This document shows positions 23,159-34,357 of a DNA stretch of 64,000 nt, in pieces. Each line of letters begins with the position of its first letter. The first letter of the stretch is position 1. The notes beneath the pieces were generated by a model. That model had not been told where the DNA came from, made no database searches, and worked only from the letters and a program-made list of their open reading frames with translations. The position numbers and the translations under genes were made by a program. The DNA comes from Trifolium pratense (lineage: Eukaryota > Streptophyta > Magnoliopsida > Fabales > Fabaceae): NCBI RefSeq assembly GCF_020283565.1, contig NC_060065.1, positions 20,808,866 to 20,872,865 of the forward strand, read 5' to 3'.

Positions 23159-23649
23159 TAATTTAAATTAAAATGATTTTAGCACACACAAATAAAAAAT
23201 AAACAATTTAGTCTTATTGTTTAATTTTTTTATTTATTAATATGTGTTCAAATGCATTTTATTTAAGTTTATGTTCAATTAAATATTTTTTAAAACTTGA
23301 ATTTATAATTTGTAGAGATTAGAGTTTCAATTGTATTGCATCTACTTATTCATTTTAAAAAGATGAAATTTTACACATTAAATTTTATTATTAAAAAAAT
23401 GGTATATATGATTTAAATTTTGAATCAAATATATAAATTTTTGTTGATCAAATTTTTATTATATTTACGATAAGAGATAGTATAGCAAAATAATTATTAT
23501 TAAAATTGTCAATATATATCCACATAGATCCAAATCAAATGCAATATTTTTCACTTTATGTTAGTCCAATATTCTTGTAGTTAAACTTACACTGAGTTTA
23601 AAATCCAAATTCCAACCTTTTCAATAATATATTTTAGTTGCTGTCAATT
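23159..23649. other. AT-rich intergenic DNA
   Basis: No gene, repeat boundary or RNA structure recognised. Confidence 0.5.
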
Positions 23650-23665
23650 AAATTATACAATATTT

Positions 23666-24480
23666 ATCTTAGTTGGTTTAGTGGTGATTGGCACTGAACT
23701 TGGTAGAGAATATTTATCTTAGTTGGTTTAGTGGTGATTGTCAATTAAATTATATAATATTTATCTTAGTTGGTTTAGTGGTGATTGACACTGAACTTGT
23801 TAGAGAGGACCGCGGTTCGACTTAGGGATGGCAATGGGTAGGGTATGGGTAGGGTACTATAGTACCCATCCCCATACCCGCAGTTTGAAAAAATACCCGT
23901 ACCCATCCCCATACCCGCGTGGGTAACAACCTTTGTACCCGTCCCCATACCCTATGGGTACCTAGGTACCCATACCCGTACCCGTTACCCGCAATTTTAC
24001 TAAAAATAAATCGATCAATTATAAAATATCATATCGTTTTAATATAATTAATTTTTTTTAAAAGATTTTAATGTTGACTCATCAAAATTATAAAAAAAAA
24101 ATTACTAACCTCATGTTAAAGTTAATTTTTTTGTTGACATATTCACATGGTGTTTGTATTATGTTATAAATAAACTTTTTTATTAAAAATGTGTAATAGT
24201 TTAATAGTATTGTATTTTTTAAAATTGATATACATATGTAATTTATACAATAATATATATAAAATAAATAAATATATATTATGCGGGTATGGGGCGGGGT
24301 GGGTACTAAGGTACCCGTACCCGCACCCATACCCGTTCATTTTTGCGGGTAATTACCCATACCCGTGCCCGTACCCAAAATGCGGGTTTTTACCCTACCC
24401 GTTATGGGTATTTTTTGCGGGTGCCCACTGGGTATGGGTCAAATTGCCATCCCTAGTTCGACTGGTGGTAAAAAACCAAA
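23666..24480 (+). mobile_element. tRNA-derived SINE with internal duplication, carrying a hAT MITE
   Basis: A 16-bp perfect duplication AAATTATACAATATTT (23650-23665 and 24481-24496) flanks the unit. The head TCTTAGTTGGTTTAGTGGTG resembles a tRNA A box and occurs three times (about 23668, 23717 and 23764), so the 5' part has been reiterated. The B box CGGTTCGACT is at 23814-23822 and is cut by the MITE, after which GGTGGTAAAAAACC completes the SINE. A related copy lies at 59914-60013. Confidence 0.7.
23823..24455. mobile_element. hAT-type MITE (TAGGGATGGCAA family), copy 1
   Basis: 633 bp with termini TAGGGATGGCAAT and TTGCCATCCCTA and a perfect 8-bp duplication GTTCGACT (23815-23822 and 24456-24463), the hAT hallmark. 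About 170 bp at each end is built from GGGTA/TACCC repeats in opposite orientation, around an AT-rich core. There is no transposase. Copy 2 is at 46876-47404. Confidence 0.88.
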
Positions 24481-24754
24481 AAATTATACAATATTTTTAA
24501 TTTTACAACAATTAAAATGCATGAATTTAGCTCCTAAACCTTTTTTTGTTTTGTTTTGTTACAGATTATAAACCATTTGAGATTTAACACACAAAATAAT
24601 CTATCCACAAAACAATCTATCCAAAACAAAATTATTTATTATTAATTATAAAACTACATAAGAATGCATATTATTCAAGATTTTTGGAAGTGATTTTAAG
24701 CACACTTATTACAAAAATTCAAGGGATACAAACTTAAAATCAAGAACAAAAATC

Positions 24755-24878
24755 TTCATAAGAACTTTTTTTATTTGACAAATTCATATGAACTTTTATT
24801 CTTATTTTAAATATTTAATTACTGTAATTAACAGTATACTACATCCAGACCACAAAAAAAAAACAGTATACTACATCC
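24755..24878. repeat. Two short A/T-tract insertions flanked by direct repeats
   Basis: TTCATAAGAACTTTT (24755-24769) recurs with one change at 24783-24797 around TTTATTTGACAAA. AACAGTATACTACATCC (24830-24846) recurs exactly at 24862-24878 around AGACCACAAAAAAAA. Confidence 0.6.
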
Positions 24879-25111
24879 AAAAAATTAAATTTTTTGATAG
24901 TTGTAGAATAGAATAATACTAGTACTAGTAGTACCCCATTGCACGGTTCACACCACCACTACTGTGTCCCCACCTTCCCCCGCCCCCCACTTTTCTTGTT
25001 GACCCACACGCCCACACACGTGGTCCCCACCATTTTCTAATCCCAAATCACGTGCCCACATGCTTTTCTTCTCAAACGACGTCGTTAACCAAATTCAACT
25101 TTCTACTTTCT

Positions 25112-26047
25112 TCAATTTCGTTCTCTCAACAACTGAAGCTCTTGTCTATCATAAATCTCCAACGAAAAATCCCTCAACATCTGCGTGGTGGTTGTTGCGG
25201 CGGTACTCGGCGCCATCACGGTGGCTGTCGCCGGAGACTTCATTAACGGTGATGTTGTACACGTGTTCGATGACGTGGAAGCTTGTTGTTGAAGTTGAAT
25301 AACCGGTCTTACCATTGAAGAAACAAAACCGGTTATTGGTCTAGCTAATGTAAAAAACTGAGGCTGATTCGTTGGAACCATGAAAAACGCGTTTCCACCT
25401 GAAACGACTGCGTTCGATGGTATGGCCCACACAGGAACCATATTTTGCGGTAACGGAATTGCAGTTTGTTGCGGAATTATCGCGGTGGCAGTTAAATTCT
25501 GGTTTATGTTCGAGGTTGTTATTAAACCTGCTGAAACTGAAACGCTGTCGTTTATGTCCACGTAAGCACTGTTCGATGGTCTTTTACGTTTCTTTTTCTC
25601 CGGTGAGTCTTCGGATTGTTGTGGTTCTTGTTCCTTACTTGGGGAGGTTGTTGGGATTTTGAGTGTGCCGTTAACGGACATGGCGATGGCGGGGACGGTA
25701 CCGGTTCCAGTGGCGGCAATGATGGCGGGTTCAGCGTGTTCGAGTAGCCACCGGATTGTTTCACCGTCAGATTTATGACCGAGTTCTCGGGTTAGTTGGA
25801 AGATCCGAGCCGCACACGTGGCAGGCATTCGGATTCTTCTGCCTCTTCCTTCTACTTTGGTGTGACGGTCTTTTGTAGAGGCTCTCTTTTGAAGCGGTTG
25901 TTGTTGGGCCTGGGCCTGGGCCTGGACTTGGGCTTGGGCCTGGTTCATTTGCATCGCCACCGGCATCGCTGACCCATCTTCTGTTTCCGGTTCTTCTTTG
26001 GGATCACCGAGAGTGAGATCAATGTTTCTAGAAGCTTCATTGGACAT
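25112..26047 (-). CDS. Class I TCP transcription factor (TCP9/TCP19-like)
   Basis: A single-exon gene of 311 residues. The start chosen is ATG 26047 ([15 protein letters not shown]); the frame runs 16 codons further upstream, but that part lies close to the transcription start and is hydrophobic, unlike TCP proteins. Residues 36-50 form an Ala-Gln repeat ([16 protein letters not shown]). Residues 58-112 are the TCP domain: basic [20 protein letters not shown], then helix-loop-helix [17 protein letters not shown] and [18 protein letters not shown]. The short basic region is the class I (PCF) form. A basic segment KKKRKRPSN may be a nuclear signal. The C-terminal half is Thr/Ser/Gln/Ala-rich. 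Class I TCPs bind GTGGGNCCCAC-type sites and regulate growth genes. The nearest family member is my inference. Confidence 0.93.
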   Translation of the reverse strand: MSNEASRNIDLTLGDPKEEPETEDGSAMPVAMQMNQAQAQVQAQAQAQQQPLQKRASTKDRHTKVEGRGRRIRMPATCAARIFQLTRELGHKSDGETIRWLLEHAEPAIIAATGTGTVPAIAMSVNGTLKIPTTSPSKEQEPQQSEDSPEKKKRKRPSNSAYVDINDSVSVSAGLITTSNINQNLTATAIIPQQTAIPLPQNMVPVWAIPSNAVVSGGNAFFMVPTNQPQFFTLARPITGFVSSMVRPVIQLQQQASTSSNTCTTSPLMKSPATATVMAPSTAATTTTQMLRDFSLEIYDRQELQLLRERN

Positions 26048-26162
26048 AATTAGAAAACAAAAATACAAAAGTGATGACAAGGACAAAAACAACAACGTAG
26101 ATGGAAGAGAATTAGAATTAGGAAGATGTTTTGAGTGTTGAAGTTAGAATGAGAGAGTGAAA

Positions 26163-26173
26163 GTGTATATATA
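26163..26173 (-). promoter_or_regulatory. TATA box of the TCP gene
   Basis: Minus-strand CTATATATAC lies about 120 bp upstream of ATG 26047. The expected transcription start would be near 26135. Confidence 0.6.
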
Positions 26174-26327
26174 GCACAAGAGTGATTGAGTTGAAGAATG
26201 AGAGGGTTGTTTATTAATGTTAGGAAAGAGAGGGAGGTAGTAATTAACTAGTGATATAGAGGATGGGACCCTTATGATACCGTCTCATATGATATTACAT
26301 GGAAACAAATCTACGGTGATCGTTATT

Positions 26328-26335
26328 GGACCCAC
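26328..26335 (+). promoter_or_regulatory. Class I TCP binding site in the TCP promoter
   Basis: GGACCCAC is an exact match to the class I consensus GGNCCCAC, about 285 bp upstream of the TCP start codon. ATGGGTCCCAT, a related palindrome, is at 26359-26369, and GATGGGACCC at 26272-26281. This is compatible with autoregulation or cross-regulation. Confidence 0.4.
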
Positions 26336-26639
26336 TATGATAAGGACTAATCCATGTGATGGGTCCCATCTTGTGGGGTGGGGGTGGGGTTAGGATTAGG
26401 AAGAGGTTATGGTCATTGTAATGTAATTCACTTGTGTTTGACAATAGGAGAGTTATGGTCAATGTTATTTACTTGTTAATTTGGCAAACTATACATGAGA
26501 AAAGAAACGTTAAAGAGAGATAGTGAAGGATGAGGAAGAGAATGAACAAAGAAGAAAAAGGAAGGAGAAAAGAGTATGGAAAGATGTTAACTAGATAAGG
26601 TTCTTTCTTATATGATGAAGTGATGATGGCATGAACTAT

Positions 26640-27032
26640 TTGAAGATATGGAAAAATGATTCTTTTTTATATCAATGAATAAATAGTTTTGTATACTTTT
26701 GTTTTTTCTATTTGGATAAATATGTTTTTTATTTTTTCTTGTTTTTTACTATATTATATTTTTTGTTATTTATGACATCATACATATTTGATGTTTTGTA
26801 TGTTGAAATAAAAATATTGAAATAGTTTTTATGCGACAAAATGGAGTTAAAAACATTATGCTATACTACTTGTGTGTAAGAAAAAAGTACTTTATTTTGA
26901 CATAAAAACAGATATCTTATGTTGGTTACAATACAAAAACTAAAATTGTACATCAAACAAATACAGTGTTGCATGATGTTTTCAGATGGCAAATATTTTT
27001 TCTAAGCAAAAATCATAATTCTACCGTATAAT
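26640..27032. other. AT-rich intergenic DNA
   Basis: No gene or repeat boundary recognised. Confidence 0.5.
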
Positions 27033-27468
27033 GGGTCTGTTAGTTTGAGCTTTAGAAAAATGAATTTTTTTTTTAAATAGATTTTCTAAAATTATTTTTC
27101 AAAATATTACAATTTATTTTATATTGGTTTTTCTAAATTGAAACACTAATTTTGATATCATATAACATAAACACACATTATTGAAGATTAAAACATAGAC
27201 AAAATCATAATTTTTTCAAAAAGTTGTAATTCAAAAATGATTTTTATGAAAATCTATTTGAAATAGTTCAAAATTAAGTGATTTTTCGAAATTTTGATAT
27301 TCAAAAAAATTTTCAATAAAATACCTGAAATAACATTTTAAGAATAACTATTCATACCAAATTTTTATTTGAAGTTTTTATAAAAAGTTTCTTTGTAAAT
27401 TTTTTTTACACAAAATTATGTAACACTATAAGAATCTATTTTCAAAAAATCTATAACAAATAGGCTCA
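27033..27468. mobile_element. Degenerate MITE
   Basis: Inverted ends: GGGTCTGTTAGTTTGAGC on the left, and ACAAATAGGCTC, its approximate reverse complement, on the right. The interior is AT-rich and partly self-complementary. No duplication can be fixed with confidence. Confidence 0.45.
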
Positions 27469-27990
27469 ACATCTTACCAACAAAATTGATTTTGAATAAA
27501 TAATATAGATTTAATTTGTATAATATTTATAAAAAAACTTACGCAAGCATTTAATATCCGTGTTCATGACATTTTATCGGTCATAAGCAAAACGTGAGAA
27601 CATAAATAATTTATATAAGAAAGATAAGAATTCACAAAAATAGAAGATTTCACCAATTAGATTTTGGCTTACCATAGATACATGGAGGGAAACATATTTC
27701 TTGCAGTTACAACAAGGTGATGTAACTGCACTGAGCCGTCTGATCTCTGATCGGCGGCTGAGATTAATTTGTATTATAAAATTGTATTTTAAATTTGAAC
27801 TGTCTGATCTCAAATCAACGCTCATGATTAATTACCGCATGAAACTGTGTCTTTTTTTGGGGCAACAAATCCTTATCCAGCATGGAGTGGTGGGTGATTA
27901 TTATTTGAAAGAGTTACATAATGTCACATAAGATTCTTGTATTTCTAGCAAACAATCTATCATAAAGTATTTTTCTTTCATTTAACATAT
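27469..27990. other. Intergenic DNA
   Basis: A GC-richer patch at 27715-27830 repeats CTGATCTC/TCTGATC motifs (CCGTCTGATCTCTGATCGG, CTGTCTGATCTCAAATC) and may be a degenerate repeat. No coding potential seen. Confidence 0.4.
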
Positions 27991-28007
27991 AATTGATACA
28001 CCGAAAT

Positions 28008-28229
28008 CCACTTGGGTTGGCCTAGTGGTGTTAGCCTGGATCCTTGGAATATGTTCCTCCGAAGGTCTAAGGTTTGATTCCCTCTGGTGCCAATTTCGAT
28101 GGCTAGTCTATACATAGCAAAAAAATCTCTGTTTTAAATGGAGCCCCGCAAGTGGGCGGTGAGATTGGTCCCTCGAATTAGTCGATCCTATGGTCGGATT
28201 CCGAGTTTTCAAAAAACTAAAAAATAATA
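28008..28229 (+). mobile_element. tRNA-derived SINE, second family
   Basis: 222 bp. The A box is TTGGCCTAGTGGTG near 28017 and the B box AGGTTTGATTCC near 28070. A tRNA-unrelated body follows (TGGAGCCCCGCAAGTGGGCG) with an A-rich end. A near-perfect 12-bp duplication flanks it: ATACACCGAAAT at 27996-28007 and ATACACCAAAAT at 28230-28241. It is not a functional tRNA: there is no acceptor stem pairing. Confidence 0.78.
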
Positions 28230-28241
28230 ATACACCAAAAT

Positions 28242-28805
28242 ATCAAAAATGTCTCTTTACTTGGAGGCGGTTTCTTCGAGTATTTTGAGATGTTAATCAC
28301 AATAATGTTATCTAACATATCATTCTCAATTGATTTAATCAAATTGTTCCATAATAATTGGACGCATCTTAAAAGTACTTAAAAAAATATAGAGTGAAGA
28401 GAGATTTGCAAATAAAGATAGAGAAGACCATATGACATAAGTTATGACATTTATCTCTACCAAAATTTCCAACGAACTTGAACCTAAAACTTTCCGAAGG
28501 CATTCTTACTTAGCCATACATGATTTAGACACAAATTAGGCACACACATAAATTTATGAAATTAAAAGAAAAATAAATCACATCAATTAATATTATTGTA
28601 ATCATTTTCTCTTTAATTTTTACCTTTGTTGTGAGTGTGCCTAAGTTAAAATCATTTGGGTTTCTGCCCTTATTAGAATTTCTCAACTTTCCAATGTCAA
28701 ACATATTTTTTTTCATTTTCTTAGACTCAGCCTCATCCTTTTAGTCTAAATTTCTTTCACAAAAACAAGATATTAATTAAATCATTATACTCTTCTGTCT
28801 ATTTA
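28242..28805. other. AT-rich intergenic DNA
   Basis: No gene or repeat boundary recognised. Confidence 0.5.
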
Positions 28806-29724
28806 GGGTCTGTTTGGTTCAAAAGAGTAGAAGGGGAGGGGAGGGAAAAATTTTAACCGCAGATGTGTTTGGTTCAAAAGAGGGAAGGGGAGGGGGAGGA
28901 GAGAGATGATATAATTAAATTACTTTTTTATCCTTATAATTTATAAGTCTCATAATTTTAAAATTATTCACTTTATAAATATTTAAATATAAGAACTCAA
29001 TAGACTCGAAACTCCACAAATGTAATTATTTGTTGATGTTAATTTTTTTTATCTTGATGGTTGATTGAATCTAATAAATAATTTATAAAAATTAAACTGC
29101 ACACAAAAATTTAAAATTTAATCTTATAAAAAAAATTATATATATACATTTAACATAATAGGCAAAGGCAAAAAGTTATATAAAACAAATTAATCACATG
29201 TAACAAAATATAAACGTAGGCAAAACAATTATATGACAAAATTTTATATTCGATGCAACAGATTGAAAATTATGTGGAAATAAGAAATATCAGCGAATCC
29301 AAAAAAAAAATTGAAAACAAATTATATATGTCTGTGTGAGTGAATAATAATTAACGTAAGCAAAAACCTAAACAAATAGCAAGTTCTCTTTTTATAATAA
29401 AAAAATAGCAAGTCTTTTTTTTTGACACAAAAAAAATAGCAAGTTAGCAACATTAAAAATGCAAGTAGGGATGATTTTGGTATTTAAAAATAAATATAAG
29501 GATAATTATGTCAACATAATTAAAATTATAATAACATTTAATGTCTCCCCTCCCCTCCCCTCCAAATCCCCCCAATTTGGGGGGAAGCAAAAAGTGATCT
29601 AAAATGTATTTTGAATCCCTCCCCTCACCTCCCCTCCTAAAAAATTGAACCAAACATAAAAAATTGAAAATATCACCTCACCTCCCCTCCCCTCCCCTCC
29701 AAAACCCCCGAACCAAACGGACCC
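28806..29724. mobile_element. Non-autonomous DNA transposon with GGGTC(T/C)GTTTGGTTC ends
   Basis: The left end GGGTCTGTTTGGTTCAAAAG (repeated inside at about 28867) and the right end CGAACCAAACGGACCC form inverted termini. Subterminal GGGGAGGGG on the left is mirrored by CCCCTCCCC on the right. The core is AT-rich and non-coding. I cannot see a clear target duplication, so the superfamily is open. The core holds the tract insertions at 29374-29444. Confidence 0.65.
29374..29444. repeat. Two adjacent short tract insertions sharing one direct repeat
   Basis: AAATAGCAAGT occurs at 29374-29384, 29403-29413 and 29434-29444, separated by an 18-nt insert (TCTCTTTTTATAATAAAA) and a 20-nt insert (CTTTTTTTTTGACACAAAAA). 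Confidence 0.55.
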
Positions 29725-31300
29725 TGGTCTATGGCATATAGAAGCAACGATTTTGTCTTTAATCATACTCCTCTGACTATTACTAATGAAGTCAAGAAAA
29801 CTCAAAATCGGATTGAAGAAATGCTGAACGGATACAAATTGAGCTTGCATGATTCAAATGTCTTTGTCATAGGCTCTACGTAATTTTTTTTCCTTCCACT
29901 TTCTTTCTGTTGTACCAAACGGACCATTGTTTTGTAATGCTTGCGGAGCTTTGGAGTATTTATCATGGTCTGTCTATTCAGTTAAATGTCTTTTATGTTG
30001 TTCTAGGATTTCTTTTCAATGGTCTTCGGGGCGACCAGCTTGGACTAGGACAATTTTTGTTTTTGGTCTTCGACTCCTTTATTTCATCAAAAAAATTAAA
30101 TCATTATGTCCACTGTATATATAAAGATACCTCATATCTTTCTTGAGACCAAAATATAAATAAAAAATATATATATAGTAAATTACACTTCTCTTCATTG
30201 AGAGATGCTTAAATTACACTATTCTTTTCTATTATGTTAAAATATACACTTCTCTTCCCTCTTATACAAAACATATTGGATAAAGTTACACTCTTGTGTG
30301 ATAGAAGCTTAAATTTCATTCTCCTTCCCCTTATATTAAAATCTACATTTTTTTCTTCTAATAAACACTTCATTTTAATATCATCAAACTTGTAATACAT
30401 ATATTTTCATATATTTTTATTTACATCATGTAATTCTAAACGAGTTCATAAACTATGAAACTATACAAAATAAAACAAAAAATTTGGATAAATTACTAAA
30501 GCCAATTTTTAAAATAGTTTAAATTGAATTTTATATTTTAAAATCATATAAGTAATGATAAAATTTAAAAAAAAATAAAATTAATTTCTTAAATGATAAC
30601 TTGAAATTTTTTTTGACATAAATTAGCAACCTAAAGTTAATTGTTATCACAAAAATATTTATTTTTACTAAAATGGATTAAAGTGCATATTTTAGCATAA
30701 AATGAAAGGGGAATATAATATAAGCTTCTTTTAAGAAAGGAGAAAATAATTTACTCAAAAAAATTATTTTAAACCTTTACATTGATTGGACTAGTGCTCA
30801 ACAGATATACAAATTTATATTTTCTTCAACCTTTTTAATTTTTTGTGTGTACTAAACATTGTATCTTCAACCTTAGGATATTAAGATAAGATGGAAATTG
30901 TTCCACTTTTAGACCAAGAAAGACGTAAAATTATCACTAGACTATTTTTTTTTTAAAAAAAAAAGTTGCATTAAATCACTATAATGAGCTCAATTTCAAG
31001 TAAGCAATGCTCTTTCTAAAAGTTCTATATGATCAAGCAATGTGGGATATAAACTTTTTTTTTAAGTACATTATATTTAACATCAGTAACACATGGAATT
31101 AATTATTTGAATAACCTAAAGGATAAACACAAATCCGAATCCATTTTTTTCACTTCATTATTATAAGAACAATTTTGGATGGGACTAGGCTTAATAAAAG
31201 TGATAAATACTTGGTCCATAGGACAATTAAAACAAATAAATGTGACCATAACTTTTTTATTCTTAGCTTGTCTCATTATATACGTATACATGATGCAGAA
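29725..31300. other. AT-rich intergenic DNA
   Basis: 1.6 kb with no recognisable gene. Short open frames near 29910-30146 overlap each other in different frames and show no family resemblance. Confidence 0.5.
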
Positions 31301-31631
31301 AGTGATGGGTGGCTCCACTTTGTTTTCCCTATGCACCCACCCTTTTGAGGGGCCAGCCAGGGTTTTAAGAAGGTTGGGATTGGGACCCTTTATGTGTGTG
31401 GTGCGCACACTAGAGATGCTAACTATGGGCCATACCCACATATATAAAGTTAAGTTATGTGCCCCACTTTATCATGTGTGTGCCTCTGGCTGCTCCTTGG
31501 TCCGTACGACTCACTATGGTGGGTCCCACTTTTGATCTGTCAATCAAACTGTTAGTTTCTTTCTTTGTGGGCCTATGCCCTAAAATGAGGTCATGACCAT
31601 GCTGGTTTTTTTAGTTGGGGTATCCCGGGAG
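31300..31631. promoter_or_regulatory. GC-richer, possibly conserved non-coding island with a TCP-type palindrome
   Basis: An island of mixed composition inside AT-rich DNA. It holds a TATA-like CACATATATAAAG at about 31437, and GTGGGTCCCAC at 31519-31529, a perfect 11-bp palindrome matching the class I TCP consensus. It is immediately followed by a hAT element. The gene it might serve is not visible. Confidence 0.35.
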
Positions 31632-33028
31632 TAGGGGTGTGCATGGTCGGATAATTTGACAAACCAAATCATATCCAAACCGAAACCATTTAATTGGATT
31701 TGGATTCATAACCATAACCATATTTTATTATAAACCGGTTATAAAACTGGTTATAAATTTGGTTATGGATATATAACCAGTTATTTTAACCAAACCAAAT
31801 TTAAAAGTGGTCATTTTTTAAATCCAATTTTTAACCGGTTATTTTTAAATCTGATAAAAAAAATCAGTTATTTCATTTTAAAAACTGGTTTTAAGACAAT
31901 TTAAAAACCGGCCGAAAAACCTAAAATCGGCAAAAAAACCCAAAAATCGACTATAAACCCTAAAATCGACCGAAAAAACGAAAAATCGACCGAAAAACGA
32001 AAAAATCGACTATAAACCCTAATATCGGCCGAAAAATGGGTTTATAGTCGATTTTAGGTTTTTCGGCCGATTTTGAGGTTTATAGCCAATTTCAGGATTT
32101 TGGGTCGATTTTAGGTTTTCGGCCGAGTTTTTTGGGTTTAGGGACGATTTTAGATTCTTCGGCCGATTTTTTGGATGTTGGCCGATTTTGGGTTTTCGGT
32201 CGATTTTTTGTTTTTCGGCCGATTTTTTGTTTTTCGGCCGATTTTTTAGGTTTTCGGCCGATTTTATGGTTTATAGTCGATTTTTGGAATTTTGGCCGAT
32301 TTTAGGTTTTTCTGCCGATTTTTTGGGTTGCCGTCCAATTTTAGGGTTTATAGTCGATTTTTTGGATTATGGCCGATTTTAGGTTTTCGGCCGATTTTTT
32401 GGGTTTTCGGTTGATTTTTGGTTTTTCGGCCGATTTTTTGGGTTTTCGGCCGATTTTAGGGTTTATAGTCGATTTTTGGAATTTTGACTGATTTTAGGTT
32501 TTTTCTGCCGATTTTTCGGGTTGCCGGCCAATTTTAGGGTTTATAGTCGATTTTTTGGATTTTGGCCGATTTTAGGTTTTCGGCCGATTTTTTGGGTTTT
32601 CGGCCGATTTTTTGGGTTTTTCGGTCGATTTTTGATTTTTCGGCCGATTTTTTGGGTTTTCATCCGATTTTAGGGATTATAGTCAATTTTTGGAATTTTG
32701 GCCAATTTTAAGTTTTTCGGCAAATTTTTTAGATTTTTGACCGATTTTTCGGGTTGCCGGCCGATTTTAGGTTTTTATAGGATAATTAGCGTAAAAAAAT
32801 AGTCAAAAGTTTCATATCAAAAAATGAAGAAATGCGCAAAAAGTCTAATCCAATGGATTTGGACATGGATATGGACATTTAATTAAAAAACCGGATTTAC
32901 ATAATGGATACCCAACCATTTTTAGAATGGTCTGGTTAATATCTGTTTCAAAATAACTGGTTATTTGGAGTTGGTTTTGGATTTGGATATAGTCATATCC
33001 ATATGACCGGATATTTTGCACACCCCTA
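31632..33028. mobile_element. hAT-type foldback element with CGGCCGATTTT minisatellite core
   Basis: 1397 bp. Termini TAGGGGTGTGCATGGTCGG and ATTTTGCACACCCCTA; perfect 8-bp duplication CCCGGGAG at 31624-31631 and 33029-33036. Subterminal regions carry inverted AACCGGTTAT / TAACTGGTTAT motifs. The core (about 31900-32790) is a minisatellite of roughly 20-26-bp units around TTCGGCCGATTTT. The first ~130 bp of the core are in one orientation (AAAATCGACCGAAAAA) and the rest in the other, giving an asymmetric foldback. No transposase is present. Confidence 0.85.
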
Positions 33029-33036
33029 CCCGGGAG

Positions 33037-34305
33037 GGATGGATTTGGATTTCTTGTAGTAGAAAATAATGTAGTTTTCACATTGTTCAGATTAATATAA
33101 CTTTAAATTTATTGCAAATGATCTTAGTCGCACGATATAAATTGGATGATCTGATCTGTTGATGTGGCAAACTGCGTGCTTCTGTCACCATAAGAAATTC
33201 GAATTCTTGTGATTTAGATTTTCTACCGTCGAAAAATTATGCAGTCACGAACTCAATACAATATAGATCATTGAATTGAAATCAACTATTACAAATTTAA
33301 CACTACTAAACATATTTGAATTTATTGATCTGATTTAATGGTTGAGATTTATCCGCAAAATTGTATTCGGGTACTTCTCTATTCTCGAAATCAAATTAGC
33401 CACAATTACAGCAGATTATTGTAATGGATCTAGACCATTAATATCATTTTATAATATAAAATTAAAATTAAAATTAAACTTATTCGAACTTAAATCAACG
33501 ATTAAAATTGTTTGCGGTGCAAAATTGTGTAGTAGTTATTCCAAATCTCCAGTGTGACTTTGGAAGTGGACCATAAAGAAAAATTTAGTGGTGGGCCTTT
33601 GCTAGGTCATGTGGGACCCACCATTATATTTAGACACTCTCCATTCATCCACCTATGGGTTTTAGGGTTGGGTTGGCTAATGGGTTGGGACCCTCCAATT
33701 CAATGGCAAAATGGGTATTATTGACTATTGACCTAAACACATTTTTCTCGATTGGTCCCTACTTTGTTTGTAATTTATTAATATTAATATTTTACATCTT
33801 CTAATAGTTTCTTCTGGATGAGGGGACCTTTTGCTTGTGGGGCCTGTTTCCTGCAACTTATGGTGTGTAGGGAGCCCTCCTCTACTATGTCCTACAAAGT
33901 TTTTAATATTTAGGAAAAGATTAATTAATTTTTAATTAGTTATTATCATACCAACTCTTGCCTACTTTGTCAATGTGAAATAGTTTCACAACAGATGTTA
34001 AAATTTTTGTTTAAGAATTCTTAGTTAGGTATTTTGTACTCAGACTCACTAGGTCCAAAATTAAATGTTGTATATTTCTTATAGATTTAATTATAAACAA
34101 AAATTAATCAAAATTAATTAATGTATTTTGTCCAATTTTTGAATTAAATAAATCAATTTTTATAGATCATTTTTTACTTATAATTAAGATCAAATAGAGT
34201 GTCAATATTCAGTATGGTGTGACATGAGTAAATATGTTTAAATATATCTCAACTATTTGATCAATGATTCAATCTCTAATTATTATGTATAAAAAAATAT
34301 ATGTT
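33037..34305. other. Intergenic DNA with a TCP-type palindrome
   Basis: No gene. GTGGGACCCAC, a perfect 11-bp class I TCP-type palindrome, is at 33611-33621 within a GC-richer patch (33570-33690). Another GC-richer patch (33820-33900) includes GGGAGCCCTCC. Confidence 0.4.
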
Positions 34306-34357
34306 AAAAGAGTTAGTTTACTTGCGTCAAAAAAAAAAAAAAAAGAGTTAGTTTACT
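34306..34357. repeat. Short poly-A insertion flanked by a 17-bp direct repeat
   Basis: AAAAGAGTTAGTTTACT at 34306-34322 recurs exactly at 34341-34357 around TGCGTCAAAAAAAAAAAA (18 nt). Confidence 0.65.

Noticed and set aside
28008..28090. Possible tRNA gene (A and B boxes)
   Set aside because: No acceptor or anticodon stem pairing; A-rich tail and target duplication identify a SINE. The same applies to 23764-23822 and 59914-59965.
31179..31535. 118-codon open frame on the plus strand, with an overlapping one on minus
   Set aside because: No family resemblance; the region looks like non-coding regulatory DNA, and both strands are open by composition only.
32040..32790. Regular repeat array resembling a CRISPR
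   Set aside because: Units vary in length and sequence with no unique spacers, and the array lies inside a hAT element in a plant genome.
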